From Sipunculus nudus (Eukaryota > Annelida > Sipuncula > Golfingiida > Sipunculidae): a stretch of 64,000 nt of DNA. The translations under genes and the position numbers were made by a program. The stretch lies in assembly GCA_026874595.1 (NCBI GenBank), contig CM049314.1:69328300-69392299 (forward strand), in the 5' to 3' direction. The notes below the pieces were generated by a model, which searched no databases, was not told the origin of the DNA, and was given only the letters and a program-made list of their open reading frames with translations. This document shows, piece by piece, positions 26,707 to 39,075 of the stretch (positions are counted from its first letter, which is position 1; every line of letters starts with the position of its first letter).

Positions 26707-29700
26707 TCTACTTAATTACATAAATGCTAAAAGCAATTGAATTACCTATCAAGGATCATATATTATTATAAAACTGTTATGTTTTAATCTCTGTATTTTA
26801 TTTAGGCACTTCGTGAGAAAAAGTCAATGGTCAATTTGCCTCTCCAATCAATGTTGCCCCAGGGCATAGCTGAATTGAAGAATGGATGTGATACTGCCTT
26901 AAATTTCCTTACCAAGGTCGCTGAGAGACCTGTCAGACCAATAGGTATCTGTCTTATTTAGCCATGCATCAGCTTATATAATTTATGATAATGTAAATTG
27001 TTTCCATTTATATCATTTATTAAACTTCTGAATAGTGTCATAAATCCACAGAACATGTGGCGCCATGAACACAACTATATTTAAACAGCGGTGACGTAGC
27101 ACCAACCAGTGCACACGTTACTAGCGGGGCTGTTCCACAAAGTCCTATTTCACGACATATAGTATATTGATTTCAACCTGGAGCCACATTTCAGTATATT
27201 TGAAAAAGGAATATATACACACTATTTTAAAGATTTAAATGAAACCCTGCACAAACATATTAATGCATAACTTGTAGAACTGATTTATCAAACATTGTTA
27301 TAATATCATAAAAACTATGCATGAATTGATTTTATTTCTTCTGATAAAATGTAGACCTGCAACTGACCACAGTAACATTTCTTCTCCTACTTTTTCAAGT
27401 ACATGCTTATAATAAAGTTATATATCTATACTGTTTACCCAAACTGACTTGTCAAGTTTATATATATGCATCCCATCAGGGCACATTTATATGTATACAA
27501 ACAGAGCTACCATTTTTGTTGTCCCCCGCTTCATTTGAAAGGGGGACATTGAAAGGGGGACATTGATTTGGGTTTGTCTGTCTGTGTGTCCCTCTGTCTG
27601 TAAGGTTTTCCTTTCCATACGATAACTTTCCTAAATATTATCCAATTTCAATCAAATTTGGTTCACTGATTGCTCTCATGCATACCTTGGTTGTGATGGG
27701 TTTTGGAGGGTGTGTCTGAATATTTCTTCTCTCAAGCTCCAAAAAAAAAATTATCGAATTATGATGTGGAGACATCTTCAGGGCACCATGAAAACTAAAA
27801 CCGAGCCTCTATGACATGTAGAGACATCCTCAGATAAACATAAACTAAAACACATTGATAAGGGAAATAAAATAAAAGGTTTGGTTCTCAGGCACCGCCT
27901 GGATCAATTTTAACCCCCTGCATTAAAAATTTTGATTTTGATTTTCATCTTTCAAGAATATAAAATGATAAAATTTTGATCAGTTTTCCTTTGTTATGTA
28001 GTGCTCTTGCCTGTTTAGCAAAACAATTGTTGTTTTCATGCTTTTCTCTGATCATATTACATTTTTATAGAAACATAAAAAAAAAGGTAAAATAAAATAT
28101 CGCCCACCTGCACTGATTACTGAAAAAAAGTTCCTGAGAACCATACCTCTTTTTTAGCCAAAGGCAAACATGAAAGACAGCAAGAGGTGGAAGCTGGGGA
28201 CATTAATTCCATTAATTTGCTTGTTTTTCAATTTAGCAGAGACATTTGACTGCCTTGGAATGGATCCAGCAGGTGTAAAGCCGGAGAATCTAACCGTTGA
28301 TCAATTGAGGAAAATAGTTTCTCGAATTGGAACACCAATTGAAGGTATTATTTTTGAACATTTTCTTTACCAAAGATAAATATATACTTACAAAAGTGTA
28401 CAGATATGCAAGGCCATGCAGCGCCTATTCTTTAATATCATATTTGTATCCACCAAAACAAAGTTCTGCAGATACTATGTTTTTGACTTGGTTCCACCGG
28501 CCACCACCGCCGGATTTGTTTCCTGAGAACTCCTCAGAGACCACTGGACCAATTTTTAGCGAACCTGTGAGCTTATGCGATGGCGCAGCGTTGGTCGTCA
28601 GCCGTCCGCCGTCCAGGGCTGGCTTTCTGCCGTCCATGGCTGTAAGTCAGAAACTGTCGGAGCTAGCAGCTCCAAATTACATGTAGGAATTCGTCACATG
28701 TGAAACTTGGTGCCCTGGAGCTTATTATTGGGTATCTGCATTAATTTAGATTTTATAGAGAAAAAGCTTAAAAACCTTTAAAAATCTTCTACTCTGAAAC
28801 TGTCCAGCCAAATTGTCCAATATTTCACAGAAATGATCCCTGGAACAATCTCTCTCAAGTTTGTTCGAATAGTTACAGTTCGGAGATTTTTGGCCGAGTT
28901 ACAGGAGGTTGAACTTAGTCATCTGTCCAAAAAAGCACACTAAAATTAAAATCTCAGAAACGGCTAGAGCTATAATGACCAAATTTTATACCAATGTTTG
29001 TCACATATGTCATATCTGATTTTGAGGTATTGGTGGCGCCACCTACATTGATGTGTTTTTTACAAGCGAAAATGTAATTTAAAACTCTTCTAGCTTATAC
29101 ACTGATTTATAATGAAACTGTTCAGCTGATTGGTTTAAACTTTACAAGAATTATTCTATGGTAGGGTTCTGCAAGTTTTATAAGAATAGATTGGGTAAAT
29201 ACAGTTTTAAAAAAACATTGTAGCCAATTGAAAAAGGCTTTCTGTATTTGAAAACAGATTTGACTTCATGCAGCCAAGTCAAGAGGTCACTCAGAACAAA
29301 CAGGTGGGGACCATACATCACCATGGCAACTGACCTGGCTGGGGGGGGGGGTGTCTAGACAATGTGTCTAGACGTCTAGACACAGCGTCTAGACGTCTGG
29401 ACACAATGTTTAGATGCAGAATTCCCAGATTATTGGAACTATATCTTTCAACTGTTTGAAAAAACTTGGTTTGCATTTTAAGCGAATCGGGTTTATCATC
29501 AGGTCACATGTGAACTGCTGTGCCTTCATTTTTGGTTGACCTCTGACCTTTCCTTGCTGCCCAGTGTCCATTTGTGCATCTGTTTCCACACATAAACCCA
29601 CATATCTCAGGAACCGTTTGACCGATCAGGCTAAAAATTTTGCACAAATGTAGCCCTTTGATAGCTTTATTACATACACTAAAAATGGTGGCGCCACCTG

Positions 29701-32700
29701 CAACCAATTTTGCACAGCGTCCATCTGTTCATCTGCCTTGGGATTATATTACTCATATCTCAGCAGTGGTTTGACTTATCCACCTGAAATTTTGCAGGTT
29801 TATACATCCTGGACAGCTTTCTCGATTTTATGACAGGTGGCGCCACCTACATTCACATTTACTCTGTAGACATCCAAGCTCATATCTCGGGAACCGTTTG
29901 ACGGATTGGGCCAAAATGTTGCATGTTTATAGATCTTACATAGCTCTTCATTATAGGCAAAACTGGTGGTGCCACCTGCAACCACTTATGCACAGCGTCC
30001 ATCTGTTCATCTGCCTTTGGATAAAATCACTCATATCTCAGCAGTGGTTTGACTTATCCACCTGAAATTTTGCATTTTTATACATCCTGGACAGGTTTTT
30101 AGATTTTATGACAGGTGTCACCACCTACATTCACATTTACACTGCAAACATCCAAGCTCATATCTTGGGAACCGTTTGACCGATTAGGCCAAAATTTTGC
30201 AAGAGTATATATCTCACATAGCTCTTCATCATTGGCAAAACTGGTGGTGCCACCTGCAACCATTTATGCACAGCGTCCATCTGTTCATCTGCCTTAGGTT
30301 AAAATCACTCATATCTCAGCAGTCGTTTGACTTTTCCACTTGAAATTTTGCAGGTATTTTACATTCTTGACACCTTTCTCAATTTATGACAGGTGGCGCC
30401 ATCTACATTCACATCTACTCTGCAGACATCCAAGCTCATAACTCGGGAACCGTTTGACCGATTGGGCCAAAAGTTTGCTTGTGTATAGATCTCACATAGC
30501 TCTTCATCATAGGCAAAAGTGGTGGCGCCACCTGCAACCACTTATGCACAGCATCCATCTGTTCATCTGCCTTTGGATAATATCACTCATATCTCAGCAG
30601 TGGTTTGACTTATCCACCTGAAATTTTGCAGGTTTATACATCCTGGACAGCTTTCTCGATTTATGACAGGCGGCGCCACCTACATTCACATTTACTCTGC
30701 AGACATCCAAGCTCATATCTCGGGAACCGTTTGACCGATTAGGCCAAAATTTTGCATGTGTATAGATCTCACATAGCACTTCATTATAGGCAAAACTGGT
30801 GGCGCCACCTGCAACCACTTATGCACAGCATCCATCTGTTGATCTGCTTTGGGATAAAATCACTCATATCTCGGCAGTGGTTTGACTTATCCACCTGAAA
30901 TTTTGCAGGTTCATACATCCTGGACAATTTTCTCGATTTTATGACAGGTGGCACCACCTACATTCACGTTTAAGCTGCAGACATTCATGCTAATATGCAA
31001 CACACCACACTCTATTCCCCTCGCCACTTAATCCATGCCTCACTTCACCTGTCCCACTCTGATTTCTGCGGGTACACATAGTGGCTTGTCGACTACCCAT
31101 ATTATGGTTTTAAAATGTCCTAGTCTGAAACGTCCATTTTGCTGAAATCATAATGACTAAGGTAGATATGCAGGACTTAAGAAGATCAATATTAAATTTT
31201 AAAAATAAACCTCCATTCATACTCCTAAACTTTGCACAGGTTCGCATTAGGCCTGTAGGCCTTGTTTTAAACTTAACCCAATTATCAGGTCACATGTAAA
31301 CTAGTGCCTACCATATGGCATTGACCTCTGACCTTTTCTCGATGCAGTATGTCTTTCTGTGAGTCTGTGTGTACACATTAAACCACATATATTTGGACTC
31401 GTTTGACCGATCAGGCTGAAATTTTGCATCATTGTAGCTTTTGGGTAGCTTTATATCATACAATTAACTGGTGGTGCCACCTGCAACCATTTTGCGCAGT
31501 GTCCATCTGTTCATCTGCCTTGGGTTAAAATCACTCATATCTCTGCAGTTGTTTGACTAATTCACCTGATATTTTGCATGCTTATACATCCTGGATAGCT
31601 TTCTTGATTTTATGACAGGTGGCACCACCTACATTCACTTTCACGCTGCAGATCCATACTAATATCTCCGGACTGGTATGACATATCTTCCTGAAATTTT
31701 GCATGTGTTTAGATCTCACATTGCTCTTTATGTTAAACAAAACTGGTGGCGCCACCTACAACCATTTTTGCACAGCTTCCATCTGTTCGTCTGCCTTGGG
31801 ATATAGTCACTCATATCTCGGCAGTGTGGTGTATGTTAACATGTATATATATATATATGACTAGGCCAAACAGGCTGTATAAAAAATAATAAAGTGACTT
31901 TTTTTATGATAAAAGGAAAATTCTCCAGAAGCACATGGGGTAATAACAATGCAAAGCCACCGTACTGGCCAGAAGATATTCCATTTGTTAGTCCATGCAC
32001 TCAAGGTATGTCACATTTTCCCTACAGTATTTATGTGCACAACACACACACACAAACATATATATATATATATAAGATGATTTAAATAGATAAGAACCTT
32101 GTATATCTATCTATATACAAAGACAGAGAAAGACAGAGAGAGAAAGATTACAACACAAGGTTCTTATTATTTTAAAACTTTTAGGATAACCAATATAAAA
32201 ATCATATATATATGAAATATTCTACAGTTTCTAAGCAGGACATCATTCATATATAATAGGTCAAGTCGTATTTCATATATATATTTTAGGTATACTTCTG
32301 CTTATTAATTGTTAAATGACAAATGCCTAATGAATAATGATAAATTAACCCACACTTATTGTCAAATATAGGGGTATGGCTATTAAAGAAAACTATATGT
32401 TATCATTCATATTTCATATCAAGACCCAGAAAAGAAGAAGAAGTTTCTTCAGAGGCAACAGCTGACTGACATTGTTTGTGCTTGGAAAAAAGCATATGAT
32501 GAGGTAGCCAGGTTTTTGTATATTGTAAAGTTAACCAGTAAAAATATGTATGCATTTATATATCTAAACCTAACCACCTGTGTATTGCTTAGAAATGCTT
32601 TTCGTACTTGTCTGAATTAATTCTTACTGCGTGGTCTTTCCTTGACGGAGTATGTAAAGTGTTTTGTGAGCCTAATATATGTGCACTTGTATTGCACTTG

Positions 32701-34179
32701 TAACTCTTTCCTTTAGCTGTGACATATCTGTTAACCGAAATTATCAATAATAATGTAACGTTCAAATCTATCAGCAATAAATGATAACAGTGTGATTAGT
32801 CTCAATGAAGTAGACCATTTAGATAAACATACTGTCATTTGACTATCTGGGTACAGGTATCAAGCTAAGCTGTATGTATAGCTTTGCAGATAAATACTCA
32901 CACGGTTCTTGGATAGAATGCAACACGTAACCTTGTATGTATAATAAGTTTTAAGCGACACTTTGCCTGGGTAGTTGTCTTTAATACGTTAAGGCTAAAA
33001 TTAATTGAAATACACATCAACAATTTTTATCCACTCATCCAGCACTTTAATTTCAACTGAGAATGCGCATGTGCATCAGAAGCATCATTGCGTAGCCTTC
33101 TTTGGAAGTGTCAGGAAGCAAATGAGTACTACTGTTTTTAATCAAGCATCATCAGCGGTTATTTTTGTCCTTGTCTATATGTAGTGATCGCATGCCTCGA
33201 CTGACATCCCGGGTCGCTTGACCAGTGACTTTTAAACAGCGAGAAGGACGGTGCTTACCAAGTGGAAAGGCAGCTCAAAATTTTGTTAGTCATGGCTGAC
33301 CCACTCAAGGACAACATCGAAACTGATAACCCACCAGCTCATCTTGCGAAATTCAATTTAGTCAGGCTCATACTGCAAGAGTGAATGCAGTCAGTCTCTA
33401 GGAACGAAAGTTCCAAAGACGCATCAGGCATGTGAGAGAGTGACCCCTGCTGGTGAGAAATCACACCAAAACAGCACAAATCGGGGAAAGAAACCCAGGG
33501 AGGAAAGTAGGTCATGCATTGCCAATTCAATTCAAAGCACATCTGGGAAACACAAGTCAACCGGCAAAACAAGTTCCTCAACAATAACAGGTATTTCTTC
33601 CCTCCGAGGGATGTAAAAGAAGAAAAGGAAATTAGGGAAGAAATGAATGAGCTTTAGTACTAAGATGAATCGCACACCTCTGAACCCACCCAATATAAAA
33701 TTTTCACATGGGTTTTACTGCTTCAAAAAATGATGCTTCTGGTGCGCATGCGCATTCTTGTTTGATCTTAGTGCTGCTGATGAGTTAATGGAATTACAAT
33801 CAAACTTCAGCCTAAAGGTGTAGTCTTGTTTAATTTATAAATTATATATTATGATAAAACTGTCACTTGCATTCAGAACCAAATACAATTTAAATATTTT
33901 ATTTAGGTACTGAGTCAGAAAAAGCCAGTGGTCAACTTGTCTAACCATTCGAGGTTGCCAGAGGGCAAAGTGGAACCAGGCCCATCAACTAAAACTTCAG
34001 CAACTAAGTCTTCTTCACGCTGTGCAGCATCAACAAGCTCAGAGGATGTTCACAAGGTATATTTTTGGAATTTTTCAATCTTTATCAACTAAACACACTG
34101 ATTTGAGGTTTGACCTACAAAAAAATTAATAACTGCACTTCTGTAATATTACGCATTGTGTGCTGAGCTACATGACAAG

Positions 34180-34233
<54 letters not shown>

Positions 34234-37200
34234 AGAAAGGTTCTTTATGGAAACTCTAGGGTTTCTTCGGCTTGTCCTGTATGGGTTCTTTAAAAATACC
34301 TTATCCATGGGTTCTTTTATAGAACCCTGTGAAGAATTCATTTGAGGGTTCTTAAGGGTCCTTTCAAGAACCTTTGCATAAAAATCATCATGTGCTTGAA
34401 TTGTTCTTTAAATGTTTCTTTCGAGTTTTTCATATGGATCATTTGGGTTCTTAAATGGTTCATTTTAGGTCTTTACAAGTATTTATTGGGTTCTTTGAGT
34501 TCTTAAATGGTCAATTTTGTTCTATGAATATTGATTGGGTTCTTTAAAGGATATCTTTTGGTTCTTTATATGGTAGACATTGGTCCTTAAATAGTACGCC
34601 CTTCAAAGAATCATCAAGGTTTTTGTACAGTCATTCAGGTGTTTCAGGTGGGTTTGTATTGGTTCTTGTGGCAAGATACAAAAAAAAATTAGGAAAGTAT
34701 TCTGATCAAGGGTCTTTGTTCACTTAGTTTCTGAAAAAGCAACAGCTATAAAATCAAAATATTTATTTTAATATTATATATTATGCTTTCTAATCTAACT
34801 GGTTAAGTGGATATGCATCCTGAAGACAGCAATAGACGGGTCTTTTCCATAAGCAGTTAGTACACAATATATAAAATGTACGAGTAACCGCATGGTGTTT
34901 TTCAGTAGTTTGGGATACTTGATCCGATACAAGTAGTAGCCTGCAAAGAGTAAGGACACAACGTAACTAATATTCATTCCTGTTTCTTCAACAATGAGAA
35001 TCCCGTCCATGGCCAATCCTCATTTTTAGCTCAGCTGACTATAAGTCATCTGAGCTATAGTCGTGGTCCATTGTCCGTCGGCTGTCCGTCCGTCCGTCCG
35101 TCCGTCTGTCTGTCCGTCTGTCTGTCCGTCTGGATGTCCGTCCGTAAGACTGGCACGTTTCTACACCATTGGACCTACAAATCTGAAATTCGGCATACAG
35201 TTAGATGTCCCCAAAATCTCCTACCATGCCAAAAATTGAGTCAATATGACTTCGTTCCTTCGAGATATTAGGGGAAAACCTCAATTTCTTATTAGAAATC
35301 TATTTTCACACTTCAGGACTGCCTAATTTCAAAACCACTCATCTGGTTTTCTTCATTTTTACCATAAATATTCCTCTATACGGTTCCTTTGTACATGCCA
35401 GAAATTAAGTCAGTATTATTTAATTAAAAAAAGTTATGGACCCAAACATAATGGACTTTGTAAAAAAATGAGGAAAGATATTCGGTCACTTAAGACCAAA
35501 AGTGTTATAGGTAGGAACTTTTTTTCAGTAATACTACTTTAAATAATCAAAATTTAATTGTATACAAAAAATTAGATCAAAATCTGTTAAGTTTTTTTAA
35601 ATATTGGCAAAAATATAAAATTGGCACCTTAAATTTTGCCCAAGTTTGACCATGGCACGTTTTTTTTCCTGTAACTGCTGTAGATTTTATTCACGTTTTC
35701 AAGCACCATTTCACATATTGTTTACAACAAGCTAGTGTTATGCAGTTTACTAGAGCTCAGCTCCCCAGCTTCAGCTCTAAGTTCCTTAAATTTTGCATAC
35801 AGTTAGTTGTCCCCCAAATCCTCTACCATAGTAAAAGTTTGGTCACTAGGACCTAATTCCTTCGAGATATTAAGAAAAAACTTCATTTTTCCACTAAAAT
35901 CCATTGTTACACTTTAAGATTGCCTAATATCAAAACCACTGATCTGACTTTGATCATATATGATATACATATTTTTCTATACATTCGCTATGCATATGCC
36001 AGAAATGATGTCAGTAATGTGTAATTGTTTTAAGTTCTAGGCCCAAACATAATGCACTTTGTAAAAAATCAAGAAATATATTTACTCTCTTAACATGAAA
36101 ATTGCTGAAGGTAGAGATTTTTTTGCCAGGGATATAACATTATTTAATCAAGATTCAATTGTATTCCAAAAAATTAGTTTGCCCAACTTTGGCCATGGCA
36201 TGTTTTTTCCCTGTAAGCACTATTGATTTAATTTTCATATCTTGCACACGTAAGGATTTTAGCTTCTGAATTCTGAAGTTATAAAAGGAATTGGTCAAAA
36301 ACTAGCTTTTATGAAAGTTTTTATGAGATCATATTACACCTTGGCTGTACTGAAGCCCCTCTTTTATGTCCCCACATTGACCTTTCAGGCCAATTATGCA
36401 TGCTTGAAGCGAGGCACTCTGCAGCCAGCCAGCTCTTGGGTGGCTTAAACTGGATCTAACTGTCCAACCCCCTCCACTAGTATTTGTTTAGGCCATAAAC
36501 ATAACAATTAACTTTTTTTTAATTCTTGGTTTATGATAAGAACTTAAAAAAAAATAAATGGAAAAGGAATTTATAGTTAATGAGTTACAGGGGATTACCT
36601 TGCAATTACTGATCATTTATGGATCTTCCATGGATGGCCAAAATTATATTTCAAATTATACCATGCAGTCATCATTGGGTATTTTTCATTTTAACCATAA
36701 AAATGAAAAATAAATCATTAAAATAAATTGTTGTTTACTATTAGGGATTATATGAAGCAAGATAATGATAGACAAGGATGCAGTTGATTATATTAAATTA
36801 ATCTAAATTTCCAGGTCTTTTCCAGGTGTTTAACTTGTTGGTTTATATTTATTACAAAATTAAAATAATAAATAAATATGTCAAAAATTTAAAATATTAC
36901 TCAGACAAGTGCTCATTAAAGATTTTAATTTGTTTGACTTATAACTCATGGTTGTATCAGTTGTTACATGATACTGGCTAAATAATCAAAATTTATATTG
37001 CTGGTCCTTTATTTCAGTTCATAAAATTAAACATTCCCAACTCCAGTTTGCTCTTGGTATAATATATTGGGTGTTTTGATCCTTGAATTAATTTTAACAC
37101 ATGTATTAGTTTTATAGCTGAGAATACTTTTTTTTCCTGATACCATTTGAAAAAATATAAATATTCAAATTTTTCCTGTTAGTGCTGTGGATTTAATTTT

Positions 37201-37457
37201 CACAGCATGTACACATTAACATTTCATCTGTTAAAATCTGAAAATTGAAACCAATTGATCAAAAACTGTAGATTTCATTCAAGTTTCCAGGTACCATGAT
37301 TTCATTGTTTACATCAGATCAGTATAAATGCAGTGTACTGGGCAGTTACATAACACCTTCAGGTCTGACCTACTGCCACTGTGAGTGTCTGGGTCAGGCT
37401 GGGTCAGGCAGTAATTACCAGAGAGCCTCTCTTTCTCTCTCTCTCTGGCAGTCTAGG

Positions 37458-37499
<42 letters not shown>

Positions 37500-37537
37500 T
37501 TTCTCTCCTCTGCTTTTTCTCTTTCTTTCTCCATCTT

Positions 37538-37581
<44 letters not shown>

Positions 37582-39009
37582 ATTGCCTCCCTTCCTCCCT
37601 CCATCCCATTCTGTTGACAGTTACTATAAACTAGATACATTAGCTATAAATGTTGATGCAATTTAGAATGTGAATCAGCTGAAGTATTCACAATAACATG
37701 TATGTTATACTGTAAATTTATAGTAACATTCGGAAACTTGGATTAAAATTATGTAATGAAAAAAAAGGAACAAATGCGAATATTGTTAATTTTTTCTTGG
37801 CTCAGTAGAATGGGGAAAAAATTATTTGCTTTGTTTCTCCATCTTTCTGTCTGTTTTAAATATTTAATGTTCATGAATAAACTTTTTTTTTATAAGCAAT
37901 GTTGAATTAAATTTCATATCCTGTATGTATATGCAAGGGTGTTGTAACTCTCACCATCCCCTTCTTCATCCCACTGAGGCTTTGCTCCTTGGCACTGTGA
38001 ACAATACTTCTATGGCTATAGCATAAAATTTAATAATTAAAGAAAATATCTACAGAGAGACAGAGGCGTTGTAACTCTGATCATAACACAACTGCCCCCC
38101 CCCCCATCAAGTCAATGCACCTGTGGAATGGAAACGTTATGGCAACTGTATACATATCATAAAATTGATAATAAAGGTTTACCAAATAAATTGGATCTCA
38201 TCAGACAAATGTGTAAACTGTTGAACTGTCAACAGCTCATCAAAAAGGTAACCAATGGAAAGGCATGGTCAGGTCTCAAATATTATTTTCAACATTTTCT
38301 TCAATCATATGAACCAACAATGGCCCAGATTACCTCTTCCTCTCAAACATTATCTACATTTCATCATATTTTTAAGATTTTAACCTTCCAGGTGGTTCAG
38401 TACTGTTAATCATTTGTCCATAGGTACCTATGTACATGCCAGAAATTATGTCAATATTGTGTAATTTGTAGACGTGAGGGGCATCAAAATAATGCACCTT
38501 GTCAAGACCGATCTTGTCAAGATATTATGTCATACAGTCACAAATTCATAAATCCCCTCATCAGCATAGTTAATCATAACATTGTATCTGTCAAATTGAA
38601 CTCGTGCAGTTTTCCATACACTATAGATCCTTCAACAAATAGCCTTATCATCATTATACCACTGCTAAGCATACTGTCATTGGATTCATATTTGCTCAAA
38701 TAAATTGCTTTTTTTTACCCCTCCCAAATAAATAAAAAATAAACCACTATATTTTACTCGATATTAATCCATCAGTCAGGTTATTTCATATATCATTTAC
38801 CCACATATTACATTATATTCCTTTATAAAAGCCCAACATGACCATGATATTCTAAGCTTTATCTACTCAATATAGTATCACAATGGTGATACATTTATAG
38901 TCCAATCATGTTCAGCTGAGTGCCGTGACCCATGGGTCCCTTGTTTAAACGGATTTCCTTCCTCTCCTTTGAGCAGAATGGTTGATGTTACACAACTGTC
39001 TGACTTGAT

Positions 39010-39075
<66 letters not shown>

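Larger units (their letters stand above)
28556..31266 (+). repeat. Long repeat family R2, expanded copy
   Basis: It starts tttttagcgaacctgtgagc followed by gcgatggcgcagcg, and ends gcacaggttcgcattaggcc. It is much longer than the 11 kb copy because it carries the ~278 bp tandem array (about 29600-31000). Short minus-strand open frames beginning MVAGGAT recur once per unit and are artefacts of the array. Confidence 0.8.

Noticed and set aside
29341-29350. CRISPR-like or phage features suggested by regular repeats
   Set aside because: The window is clearly eukaryotic, and its regular repeats are tandem satellites without spacer structure.
29504-30818. Series of minus-strand frames starting MVAGGAT
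   Set aside because: They recur once per 278 bp unit and end at arbitrary stops; they are array artefacts.
37296-37640. Ser/Leu-rich and Arg/Glu-rich frames on both strands
   Set aside because: Low-complexity translation of a CT microsatellite.
38128-38409. 93-codon frame that looks protein-like
   Set aside because: It lies inside the non-coding R5 repeat, lacks splice or family support, and is not preserved in other R5 copies.
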